Shown here piece by piece: positions 18,041 to 26,819 of a stretch of DNA of 64,000 bases. A model generated the notes under the pieces. That model saw nothing but the letters and a program-made list of their open reading frames with translations, made no database searches and was not told the origin of the DNA. Made by a program: the position numbers and the translations under genes. Position 1 is the stretch's first letter. The number at the start of each line of letters is the position of its first letter. The stretch comes from an uncultured Phocaeicola sp. (GTDB lineage Bacteria > Bacteroidota > Bacteroidia > Bacteroidales > Bacteroidaceae), in the NCBI GenBank assembly GCA_948579315.1, contig CAPAOL010000002.1:1-64000 (forward strand), written 5' to 3'.

Positions 18041-19267
18041 TTAGTGTGTGCCTTCTTCAATGTCACGCTTTCGTTTCAATGCTTCCAGGAAATAATAGTC
18101 TGCATAATTTAAAGGTACATCTATTTCTGTGCCATGAGGAATACTGCCCACTGAATGCATTAATAAAAAGTTACCATTTTTTCCAAGAGATGCCAGATAG
18201 TTTGGTGAGGCTAGAGAGGCCATAATACTGTCTGCATAGTTCTTATAACTGTTTGCATCAGGCACATCCATTGTACTAATTTCATAAAGTGCAGAAGCTA
18301 TACAAGAAGCACTTGAAGCGTCTCGTGGTTCATTGGGAATATTGGGAGCATCCATATCCCAATAAGGAATCAAGTCTTTGGGAAGCCGGGGATGTGTTTT
18401 CATAAATTGGAAAGTCTTCAATGCCTGATTCAGATACTTTTTATCATGAGTTTCCCGGTAACACACAGTGTAACCATAAATCGCCCATGCTTGTCCACGA
18501 CTCCAAGTCGATTCGTCTGCATATCCTTGGGCTGTTTGTCTATGCCGTACCATGCCGTCTGCCAAACTATAATCTATTACATGATAACAACTTCCGTTTG
18601 TACGGAAATGCTCTTTCAAAGTGCGGTCTGCATGGTTCACTGCTATATGATAAAAGGTGGAATCACCAGATAATTTAGTTGCTTCAAATAGTAACTCTAA
18701 ATTCATCATATTATCTATTATGACCGGACATTCCCAACCGCGTTCCGATTGCCAGCCGCGGGTCACATCCCATGATTGGATAATTCCCGGCTTTTCACGG
18801 AAACGAGTAGCTAATGAACGTGCAGCTTCTATCATGACTTCTTTGTATTTGGGTACTTTAGTTGTTCGCCATCCATTGCCGAAACTACAATTTATCATGA
18901 AACCTACATCATGGTGCCAAGTCAGTTTTTTGGCTTCTTCTATGGCCGAAGTGTATTTATCAGCTAATGATAAGAGAGTAGTGTCGCCACTTAACTCATA
19001 TAGATACCACACTGACCCAGGGAAAAAACCACTTCGCCAGTCGGCGTAGTCACAATAATAAATGGTACTGTCAGTTTTCAATGTAACGGGGTTTATAAAT
19101 TTCTCTGATTTTTCTATAATTTGTATTTCATTCCCGATTTGTGCACGTGCAAATGCTACATTTTTTTCTATAAAGGAATCTGTTCTGGCGGATTGTTTAT
19201 TTTTCTCTGTGCAAGATCCCCATAAAGTAGAGCAAGCGAGTATTGTAATATAGAGGACTTTCTTCAT
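18041..19267 (-). CDS. GH88 unsaturated glucuronyl/galacturonyl hydrolase, lipoprotein
   Basis: A 408-residue alpha6/alpha6-barrel enzyme that removes 4,5-unsaturated uronic acids from the non-reducing end of oligosaccharides made by polysaccharide lyases. Seen: signal peptide with lipobox-like LWGSC; WRSGFFPGSVWYLYE; VIIDNMMNLELL, whose Asp is the family's catalytic residue; DESTWSRGQAWAIYGY; and RDASSASCIAS near the C-terminus. Length is typical. It is transcribed toward the GH28 pseudogene with only kinase debris between them, and probably belonged to the same pectin locus. No polysaccharide lyase that would supply its substrate is in the window. GH105 is the nearest alternative, but the motifs fit GH88 better. 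Confidence 0.85.
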   Translation of the reverse strand: MKKVLYITILACSTLWGSCTEKNKQSARTDSFIEKNVAFARAQIGNEIQIIEKSEKFINPVTLKTDSTIYYCDYADWRSGFFPGSVWYLYELSGDTTLLSLADKYTSAIEEAKKLTWHHDVGFMINCSFGNGWRTTKVPKYKEVMIEAARSLATRFREKPGIIQSWDVTRGWQSERGWECPVIIDNMMNLELLFEATKLSGDSTFYHIAVNHADRTLKEHFRTNGSCYHVIDYSLADGMVRHRQTAQGYADESTWSRGQAWAIYGYTVCYRETHDKKYLNQALKTFQFMKTHPRLPKDLIPYWDMDAPNIPNEPRDASSASCIASALYEISTMDVPDANSYKNYADSIMASLASPNYLASLGKNGNFLLMHSVGSIPHGTEIDVPLNYADYYFLEALKRKRDIEEGTH

Positions 19268-19332
19268 AGTACTTATTTTTTTATAATTTGCTACGAAGAT
19301 AATGATAAATTTGTTGAAGAGAAACTTTAAGG

Positions 19333-19383
19333 TATTCTTTTACTTTGGAAACAGATTGATTCTGCCTCCAAAGTAAAAGAATA
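19333..19383 (-). terminator. Long hairpin after nuoN
   Basis: A perfect 17-bp stem (19333-19349 with 19367-19383) around a 17-base loop, about 60 bases beyond the nuoN stop. It is the probable 3' end of the complex I transcript, although no strong U-tract follows. Confidence 0.6.
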
Positions 19384-19442
19384 TTGATCATAGAAATATA
19401 ATAATCATTTCAGTTATTATTCTTCTTTTTGTAACTGAACTT

Positions 19443-20864
19443 TTATAGTATTGCTGTATCACTTAATAGTTGATATACCCCACTTATAATTCCTAAAACG
19501 AATATGCCGGCTACACATACCAACAGACTGATGCGCATCGGAGTTGCTGTACGAAAATTGCCGATAGGGTCTTCATTAGGTGTGATGAACATGGCTTTTA
19601 CAATCAATAAGTAATAATACAATGAAATGATTGTATTGACCAATGCGATAAATACAATAAGATAATATCCGCTATGGAATGCTGCCATGAATACAAAGAA
19701 CTTACTGAAGAATCCGGCAAATGGCGGGATACCTGCCAATGAGAAAAGAGCAAGTGTCATGACCATAGTTAGTTTGGGGTTGGTCTTATAAAGTCCGTTA
19801 TAATCTTCGCGCTCTATTTTACCGTGGGTATGTTGCTCAATGGTACTGATGACACCGAATACGGCGAGATTGGCGGCAATGTATACTACTATATAATATA
19901 CTAGGGATGCCATGCCCTGCGGAGTTCCAGCCAGTACAGCCAACATTATGTAGCCGGCTTGTGAAATACTACTGAAGGCCATAAAGCGTTTCAGGTTGTT
20001 TTGGCGGATGGCGAACAGATTGGCTATAGTGATGGTGGCTACAATGATAATACATAGTATTTCACTCCATTGTTCAGTCATTGGTCCGAATACTTTCATT
20101 AAAATAATCATTAAAGCAAAAGCAGCTGCACCTTTTGAAATAACGGATAGGTAGGCGCTTACTGTAGTCGGTGCACCTTGATAAGTATCTGCTGTCCACA
20201 GATGAAAAGGTACCAAGCTTAATTTGAAGGCCAGTCCGGAGAAGAAAAATACTAGTGCAAGAACTTGTAATGGAGTTCCTGTCAGTCCGGCAGGGATATC
20301 TTCAAAATATAAAGTACCTGCTGTCCCATAAATCATAGAAATGCCATAGAGGAAAATACCGCTGGAGAATAAAGCCGAAAGAATGAATTTAGCTCCGGCT
20401 TCGGCACTATGCCCTTTATATTTATCGAAAGCTACGAGACAAGCCATAGGAACGGTTGCCAATTCCAATCCAAGGAAGAATAGCAGGAAGTGCCCTGCGC
20501 TTACCATGAAATACATACCCAGCAAGGTACTGAGGGTAAGGATGTAGAATTCGCCTTGTTTATGACGGGTGTCTTCACGTTTTAGCCAAGTGTCTGCTTG
20601 CAGAAACACCAGTATGGTACCTATGGTCAGGATGCTTTTCAGAACAGACGCCATAGGGGTTGAGTGATACATGCCGCCAAATAAAGTCACCTCTTCCGGC
20701 CATAGGTTTGCTAAGAGTTGAATGGTCAGCAGGATACATGCCATGGGGCGTAACCAGTGACGTTGTGGAGCCGGTAAAAATAAATCTAACAGAAACATCA
20801 GAATAAAAACGGCTGTCAGACTCAGTTCGGCATGCATATGGAGTATTGCAGTTATGTCCATCAT
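19443..20864 (-). CDS. nuoN: NADH-quinone oxidoreductase subunit N
   Basis: A 473-residue polytopic membrane protein, one of three antiporter-like proton-pumping subunits of complex I. The Proton_antipo_M domain is seen in the middle, with the broken-helix segments GLAFKLSLVPFHLWTADTYQGAPT and KRFMAFSSISQAGYIML carrying the conserved Lys residues. It is the last gene of the nuo operon, 31 bases after nuoM and before a long hairpin. Length is close to the E. coli subunit. Confidence 0.95.
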   Translation of the reverse strand: MMDITAILHMHAELSLTAVFILMFLLDLFLPAPQRHWLRPMACILLTIQLLANLWPEEVTLFGGMYHSTPMASVLKSILTIGTILVFLQADTWLKREDTRHKQGEFYILTLSTLLGMYFMVSAGHFLLFFLGLELATVPMACLVAFDKYKGHSAEAGAKFILSALFSSGIFLYGISMIYGTAGTLYFEDIPAGLTGTPLQVLALVFFFSGLAFKLSLVPFHLWTADTYQGAPTTVSAYLSVISKGAAAFALMIILMKVFGPMTEQWSEILCIIIVATITIANLFAIRQNNLKRFMAFSSISQAGYIMLAVLAGTPQGMASLVYYIVVYIAANLAVFGVISTIEQHTHGKIEREDYNGLYKTNPKLTMVMTLALFSLAGIPPFAGFFSKFFVFMAAFHSGYYLIVFIALVNTIISLYYYLLIVKAMFITPNEDPIGNFRTATPMRISLLVCVAGIFVLGIISGVYQLLSDTAIL

Positions 20865-20895
20865 TGCTATTTTTTTAATTTTTAATTCTCAAATT

Positions 20896-22377
20896 TTAAT
20901 TTAATAATTGACTTATGATTGGTTCTACACTGTTACTGATCAGATCGCTTATCCAGAATGGAGCCATTCCTAAACCTGCTACACAGGCGATGAGGCAGAT
21001 AACGGCTACTCGTTCATCCCAGGTTGCGTCTGTGAGTTTCAGATGTTCGGGATTCAAAACTTTACCATAAAGAATTTTACCTACTACACGCAGGATATAG
21101 ACTGCGGTAATGACGATACTTGTTGTTGCCACTAGGGTACATACGCGATGGAATGTATCATCATTTTGGAAAGAACCTACAAAGACCGTCATTTCAGCAA
21201 CAAAACCACTTAGTCCCGGAAGTCCCAAATTAGCAAGACCAGCAATAACATAACCTACAGCCAGGAAAGGCATAATCTTCATCAAACCTCCCATTAATCG
21301 GACATCACGAGTGTGGGTACGTCCGTATATCATACCAATAAGGGCGAAGAACAAAGCGGTCATTAATCCGTGACTCAACATTTGGAGAATAGCACCCGTA
21401 CAACTGGTGCGTGTCATCATCAGCAGGGCAAAGAGCACCAATCCGCAGTGGGATACGGAGGAATAGGCATTGATATATTTTAAGTCGGTTTGTACCACAG
21501 CACTGAATGCACCGTAAACTACAGAAATAGTGGTCAATATCAGGAATACATCTCCCCACATGGCTGCACCTTCAGGCATCAGGTACATAGCAACACGGAA
21601 GCATCCGTAACCTCCTAGTTTCATCAATACTCCAGCGTGAAGCATAGAAACAGCAGTCGGTGCAGAAGCATGACCATCGGGACTCCATGTATGGAAAGGG
21701 AACAAAGCTCCTAAGACTCCGAACCCCAAGAAGATAAGCGGGAAGAAGATGCGTTGCATTTCATGAGGTATATGCAGTTTGGCGATTTCCAGCAAGTTCA
21801 TAGTTTCACCGCCTGCACCATAAAAAATACCGAGAATTCCGATCAGTAGAAATGCAGAACCACCCATTAACATTAATGTAAGTTTCATGGCGGCATATTC
21901 TTTACGTCCGCTTCCCCATACACCGATGAGCAGATACATTGGAATTAAGGCTACTTCATAAAACATGAACATGGTGAACAGGTCTGTTGAAACGAAGAAT
22001 CCGAATACCCCTACACTCAATAGAGTGAACCACATGAAATATTCTTTTGTCAATGGTTGTAACTTCCACGATGCAAAAGTACCGGTGAATACAATAATGG
22101 AACTAAGTAGCAACATTGCTACTGATATACCGTCTACTCCTACTGAGTAACATATATGGAGTGGTGCATACCAAACTGTGCTGGCTGTGAACAGCATCTC
22201 TCCTGTAGCACCGGCTTGGCGTAGTTCGATATAATCAATGGTGAGGTAAACGGATAATGCCAATAATATGGAAGATCCGACAACCATCACTCCGCGAACT
22301 TGATTGACGCTGCGCGAAGCCCAAAGGCTCGCGAGCATCAACAAGGGAACTATAATGAAAAAACTTAGTATGTTCAT
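20896..22377 (-). CDS. nuoM: NADH-quinone oxidoreductase subunit M
   Basis: A 493-residue proton-pumping membrane subunit of complex I. It has the essential Glu in TMFMFYEVALIPMYLLIG, the Lys-bearing LFPFHTWSPDGHASAPT, and a second conserved segment DLKYINAYSSVSHCGLVL. It lies between nuoL and nuoN in the same orientation, with a 53-base gap from nuoL. Nothing unusual is seen. Confidence 0.96.
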   Translation of the reverse strand: MNILSFFIIVPLLMLASLWASRSVNQVRGVMVVGSSILLALSVYLTIDYIELRQAGATGEMLFTASTVWYAPLHICYSVGVDGISVAMLLLSSIIVFTGTFASWKLQPLTKEYFMWFTLLSVGVFGFFVSTDLFTMFMFYEVALIPMYLLIGVWGSGRKEYAAMKLTLMLMGGSAFLLIGILGIFYGAGGETMNLLEIAKLHIPHEMQRIFFPLIFLGFGVLGALFPFHTWSPDGHASAPTAVSMLHAGVLMKLGGYGCFRVAMYLMPEGAAMWGDVFLILTTISVVYGAFSAVVQTDLKYINAYSSVSHCGLVLFALLMMTRTSCTGAILQMLSHGLMTALFFALIGMIYGRTHTRDVRLMGGLMKIMPFLAVGYVIAGLANLGLPGLSGFVAEMTVFVGSFQNDDTFHRVCTLVATTSIVITAVYILRVVGKILYGKVLNPEHLKLTDATWDERVAVICLIACVAGLGMAPFWISDLISNSVEPIISQLLN

Positions 22378-22430
22378 CTTTTTAAATTAAAAATTAAAAA
22401 ATGGCCATGCGGCGGATTTTTTATTATTCA

Positions 22431-24332
22431 TTAAATTAATAGTATCAGCGTCAATATCAATGCACCTGCAAGGAACCAAATACTGTACTGCTGTACGTTT
22501 CCACTTTGCATGTCACGTATTTCATCGGCGGTAGCATGAGTACTCCACGCAGTGAAGTTAAAGAATTGATCGATAACGTGCCGGTCCCACCAGGCTATCG
22601 GAGTACTGATGCACCGGAAGATGATTTTCTTGGTTACGAACAACCATATCTCATCCATATAGAAACGGTGGTAAGCTGCTGTGTGCAAACGTGGGAATGT
22701 GCGCGCCAGATAGTTGGCTACGGGTTGTCTCTTACCTGCATACATCCATGTAGCTAAAGCGATGGATGCTATAGCAATAATGATACTTGTAGCAGCTATC
22801 TGCATATCCAGATGAATGGTATAGGCTTCTCCGTTACTACTGATCAGATTGCCGAAAGGTATGAATCCGGCAATACAGGTGATAGCGGCTAAAAACATCA
22901 GCGGGAATGTCATGGTAAGTGGAGCCTCATGCGGAGTATGTGCATCAGGTCCGGATTCGTGGGAGTGTCCTTTCCATTCTCCATTCCAGAAAATACAATA
23001 ATAAAGGCGGAACATATAAAATGCTGTCATGGCGGCAATGCCTGTCATTATCCATCCCATAACAGGATTGAATTGGAAGCAGGCAGTCAGAATTTCGTCT
23101 TTAGAGAAAAAACCTGAGAATGGCCAGATACCCGAGATAGCCAGACAAGCAATCAGGAATGTCCAATGGGTGACGGGCATGAATTTATGAAGTCCTCCCA
23201 TGGCGCTCATCTCGTTACTGTGTACGGCATGAATGATACATCCGGCTCCTAAGAACAGCAATGCCTTGAACATGGCATGTGTGAACAGGTGGAACATGGA
23301 TGCCATGTAGCCTAGTCCTCCTTCATGAGGATTCATAGAAGTACAAACGCCTAATGCGACAATCATAAATCCAATTTGAGATATAGTGGAGAAGGCGAGC
23401 ACACGTTTGATATCGCTTTGTGCACACGCCACACTAGCGGCGTAGAATGCAGTGAACGCACCGATATAAGCTATCCAGTGCAGCACTTCGGGCGCATATC
23501 CTATAAACAACGGGAACATACGGGCTACCAGATATACACCGGCTACTACCATGGTAGCAGCATGGATTAATGCACTGACAGGAGTAGGACCTTCCATAGC
23601 ATCCGGTAACCAGATGTGCAATGGAAACATCGCACTTTTACCGGCACCACCGATAAACATTAGCCCCAAGGCCAATGGTATCATACTTCCGGCAACTGCA
23701 AGTACCTGAAGTTGGGGGGTGAACGAGAATGTTTCGGCATAATAGCCGTAAATCAAGATACCGATCAGAAAGCCTAAATCAGCGAAACGGGTAACAATAA
23801 ATGCTTTTTTACTGGCAGCAATCGCTTCTTTCTTGGTGTAATAAAAGCCGATAAGTAGATAAGAAGAAACACCTACCAGTTCCCAAAAGACATACATCTG
23901 GAAAATATTAGTTGCTACTACGAGCCCCAACATGGACATGGTAAACAGGCTAAGAAATGCGTAGTAACGTTGAAAGCCTTTTTCACCTTTCATATATCCG
24001 AATGAATAGATATGTACCATCAGACTGACGGTGGAAATAACGACTAGCATCATAACTGAAATAGGGTCAAGCATGATTCCCATGTCAATATGCAGGTTCG
24101 TTGTGAAAGGTAACCATTCAAAATTATAAGGTGTGAGAGTAGGATAGACGCCTTCTGCCGTACGCCCTCCTGCAAAATAATTGAAGGCAGTGAGGTAGGA
24201 AAGCAACGTCACCCCTGCCAGTGAAACGGTGCCGATGGTCCCTGCCAATCCGTTCTTCATACGCATACCTGCCAGCCCCAGTATCAGGAAACTGAGGAAA
24301 GGTAGGATAAGGATTAGTATTGTATGTTCCAT
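22431..24332 (-). CDS. nuoL: NADH-quinone oxidoreductase subunit L
   Basis: A 633-residue membrane subunit, the distal proton pump of complex I, with the long lateral helix expected at its C-terminus. Motifs: NIFQMYVFWELVGVSSYLLIG with the conserved Glu, KSAMFPLHIWLPDAMEGPTP, and DIKRVLAFSTISQIGFMIVA. A His-rich loop (HSHESGPDAHTPHE) near residue 470 is cytoplasmic or periplasmic and of no known function. It starts 2 bases after nuoK ends. Confidence 0.96.
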   Translation of the reverse strand: MEHTILILILPFLSFLILGLAGMRMKNGLAGTIGTVSLAGVTLLSYLTAFNYFAGGRTAEGVYPTLTPYNFEWLPFTTNLHIDMGIMLDPISVMMLVVISTVSLMVHIYSFGYMKGEKGFQRYYAFLSLFTMSMLGLVVATNIFQMYVFWELVGVSSYLLIGFYYTKKEAIAASKKAFIVTRFADLGFLIGILIYGYYAETFSFTPQLQVLAVAGSMIPLALGLMFIGGAGKSAMFPLHIWLPDAMEGPTPVSALIHAATMVVAGVYLVARMFPLFIGYAPEVLHWIAYIGAFTAFYAASVACAQSDIKRVLAFSTISQIGFMIVALGVCTSMNPHEGGLGYMASMFHLFTHAMFKALLFLGAGCIIHAVHSNEMSAMGGLHKFMPVTHWTFLIACLAISGIWPFSGFFSKDEILTACFQFNPVMGWIMTGIAAMTAFYMFRLYYCIFWNGEWKGHSHESGPDAHTPHEAPLTMTFPLMFLAAITCIAGFIPFGNLISSNGEAYTIHLDMQIAATSIIIAIASIALATWMYAGKRQPVANYLARTFPRLHTAAYHRFYMDEIWLFVTKKIIFRCISTPIAWWDRHVIDQFFNFTAWSTHATADEIRDMQSGNVQQYSIWFLAGALILTLILLI

Positions 24333-24334
24333 AA

Positions 24335-24643
24335 TTAGTTTTTCATTTCATTTAAGTTCTTCACTTGGATATTGCGTACATTGCGGTAGATATTGATAAT
24401 GATAGCAATAGCTACTGCTGTTTCAGCCGCACTCACGCCGATAGCGAACAGGGCGAAAAAAAAGCCTTCCAGTTCTTCGGGAAAGAGGTATCGGTTGAAT
24501 ACGGCGAAGTTGATGTCTACCGAATTCAGTATCAGTTCCACACTGATGAGCATGGCCAATAAATTGCGGCGGGTGAAGAAACCATAGATTCCCGCAAACA
24601 TCATAAAGGTGGAAACCACCAGATAATATTCCATGTGTACCAT
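24335..24643 (-). CDS. nuoK: NADH-quinone oxidoreductase subunit K
   Basis: A 102-residue protein with three membrane helices. Two conserved acidic residues of the family appear in helices 2 and 3 (MLISVELILNSVDINF and GVSAAETAVAIAI); both help carry protons through the membrane arm. It is closely packed between nuoJ and nuoL. Met4 is a possible alternative start. Confidence 0.95.
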   Translation of the reverse strand: MVHMEYYLVVSTFMMFAGIYGFFTRRNLLAMLISVELILNSVDINFAVFNRYLFPEELEGFFFALFAIGVSAAETAVAIAIIINIYRNVRNIQVKNLNEMKN

Positions 24644-24648
24644 AAGTT

Positions 24649-25152
24649 CTATCTTTTTCTAGCGATTAGGATTCCTCCTACGATGCAAGCGAGTAATAAC
24701 ACGCTGATTACTTCGAAAGGAAGGATATATTGATATTTTTCCATGCCCATCAGTGCATGACCGATCGTGCGTACATCCAGTTCACCATGAACAAAATGAG
24801 AGGGCAAGAATTCGTTCTTCAGCATGACGAACAGACAGATAGCCAGTCCTGCTATAGTAGAAATAGCTCCGGCCACCATCTTTCCATTTTTTAATCTCTC
24901 TGCTTTGTCTCCCTGTGAAGAGGTCAATAAGATACTAAATACATAAAGCACTGTTATACCACCGGCGTAAATCAGTAATTGTACAGCTCCCAAGAATGAG
25001 TAGTTGAGTTGGAAGTAAATACCTGCTGTACCAAATAAAACGAACAGCAGATAAGTTGCTGCACGCAAGATACGTGAGGTCGTGACTGCCAATACCGAAC
25101 AGACAGCGATAAACAACGCCAGTACAATGAATACAATTAGTTGTAGTGTCAT
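24649..25152 (-). CDS. nuoJ: NADH-quinone oxidoreductase subunit J
   Basis: A 167-residue membrane subunit with about five helices, including the conserved AATYLLFVLFGTAGIYFQLN and LIYAGGITVLYVFSIL region, which in complex I contains the pi-bulge helix. It is co-directional and 5 bases from nuoK. Identification is by motif and position. Confidence 0.94.
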   Translation of the reverse strand: MTLQLIVFIVLALFIAVCSVLAVTTSRILRAATYLLFVLFGTAGIYFQLNYSFLGAVQLLIYAGGITVLYVFSILLTSSQGDKAERLKNGKMVAGAISTIAGLAICLFVMLKNEFLPSHFVHGELDVRTIGHALMGMEKYQYILPFEVISVLLLACIVGGILIARKR

Positions 25153-25167
25153 AATATCGTTTGTTTT

Positions 25168-25620
25168 TTATTTTTTGTTCAGAGTGAGAACTAGTTTGCT
25201 GCGGTCGAATACAGCATTTTCGAATTCTGTATCGAACCGAATGGCATCGTGTGGACAAGCGTTCACACAAAGCTGACAGAACATACAGGCTCCCAGGTCG
25301 TACTCATACTTTACCAATATTTTCTTTTTCTTGCCTGTTTCTTCGTTGGTCACAGATTCGCTGGTAATGGTGATTGTATCATTGGGGCAAGCCATCTGGC
25401 AAAGTCCGCAAGCAATACATTTGTTATTACCATTCTCATCAACCGGCATGATAAGCCGTCCTCGGAAACGGGGCGATATTTTTAATGTGGCACGGTTTTC
25501 GGGATATTGTTCAGTGACTTTAGGAGTGAAGAACTCTCGTCCTGTCACTTTCATGCCGGTAAGTAATGTACCGATGCCATGAAGCAGCCCTTTTATATAG
25601 GAATGTTTTTCTTCTTTCAT
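25168..25620 (-). CDS. nuoI: NADH-quinone oxidoreductase subunit I, two 4Fe-4S ferredoxin
   Basis: A 150-residue peripheral subunit holding clusters N6a and N6b. Two classic motifs are seen, CIACGLCQMACPNDTI and CMFCQLCVNACPHDAI, separated by a Lys-rich insert. It passes electrons toward NuoB. Because NuoE, F and G are absent from this operon, NuoI may be where an alternative electron donor such as ferredoxin docks. It overlaps nuoH by one base. Confidence 0.96.
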   Translation of the reverse strand: MKEEKHSYIKGLLHGIGTLLTGMKVTGREFFTPKVTEQYPENRATLKISPRFRGRLIMPVDENGNNKCIACGLCQMACPNDTITITSESVTNEETGKKKKILVKYEYDLGACMFCQLCVNACPHDAIRFDTEFENAVFDRSKLVLTLNKK

Positions 25621-26696
25621 CAGAAATGTAATTTAAATACAACAATAATTACCATCAACAACAGGTTGCACAAACCTATTGGAACCAAGTACTTCCATTC
25701 CAGCGTTAGAATTTGGTCAATACGCAGACGGGGAAATGTCCATTTGATCCACATTAGTAACCATACTACAAAGAATGACTTGCCAAAGAACCAAATAAAT
25801 CCGGGTATATAATCCATGATGGCATTGAATCCGTCTAGCCCAGGAATATGTAGCGGCATCCATCCTCCCAGGAAGATGGTTGTGGCTACTGCGGCGATGA
25901 TAAACAAGTTTACAAATTCTGCCACATAGAACAGGCCGAAGTGCATACCGGAATATTCGGTATGATATCCCGCAGTCAGTTCACTTTCTGCTTCAGGCAA
26001 GTCAAACGGGCCGCGGTTGACTTCTGCATTTCCGGCTATCAGATAAATGATAAAAGCGATCAATGCAGGTATATGTCCTTTAAAAAGGAACCAGCCGTCA
26101 GCTTGGCGTTCTACAATTTCGCTTAGTTGCATGGTATCTGTTAAGATTACAATGGTAAGGATGCTTAATCCTACAGATAATTCATAACTAATCATTTGAG
26201 CGCCACTTCGCATGGCTCCGATTAATGAATATTTGTTATTGGAACTCCAACCTGCCAGCAAAATACCTACCACACCGATACTGGATGCTGCCAATAAGAA
26301 GAAAATACCTACATTGAAATCAAGGACCTCCATGCCCTTGTTGATGGGTAGGCAACTGAAAGCCATGATAGAGGCGAGGATAACAATGTAAGGTGCCAAA
26401 TTGTACAGGAACTTGTCAGCATGCCGGATGGTGATAATTTCCTTGATCAACATCTTGAATACATCGGCAAACACCTGTATGGTACCTTGGGGACCTACAC
26501 GCATTGGCCCCAAGCGGCATTGGAAAGCGGCGCACACTTTACGTTCCATGAAAATCATAATGATAGCAATAACTGCATATGCCAACATGATACATACGCC
26601 AATTACTATACATTCTATGAGCACTGCCAGTTCTTCAGGCATAAATGACGTGAGCAGTGAGTGTACCCATTGGGTGACTATACTAAAATCGAACAT
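25620..26696 (-). CDS. nuoH: NADH-quinone oxidoreductase subunit H
   Basis: A 358-residue membrane subunit that forms the quinone channel with NuoB and NuoD. Seen: ERKVCAAFQCRLGPMRVGPQG near the N-terminus, the acidic loop GPFDLPEAESELTAGYHTEYS, and FFVVWLLMWIKWTFPRLRIDQ near the end. All are hallmarks of the family. It is separated from nuoCD by a 122-base spacer, the longest gap in the operon. Confidence 0.96.
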   Translation of the reverse strand: MFDFSIVTQWVHSLLTSFMPEELAVLIECIVIGVCIMLAYAVIAIIMIFMERKVCAAFQCRLGPMRVGPQGTIQVFADVFKMLIKEIITIRHADKFLYNLAPYIVILASIMAFSCLPINKGMEVLDFNVGIFFLLAASSIGVVGILLAGWSSNNKYSLIGAMRSGAQMISYELSVGLSILTIVILTDTMQLSEIVERQADGWFLFKGHIPALIAFIIYLIAGNAEVNRGPFDLPEAESELTAGYHTEYSGMHFGLFYVAEFVNLFIIAAVATTIFLGGWMPLHIPGLDGFNAIMDYIPGFIWFFGKSFFVVWLLMWIKWTFPRLRIDQILTLEWKYLVPIGLCNLLLMVIIVVFKLHF

Positions 26697-26819
26697 AATT
26701 TAATAATGTGTCAATTTGCTAATTTGCCAATAGGCAAACTTGTAATTATTTAATTTGTTAATTCTCAGTCTGATAAATAGTGCATTCTCCAAATTGTATA
26801 TTGAAGAATCGGCACATTA

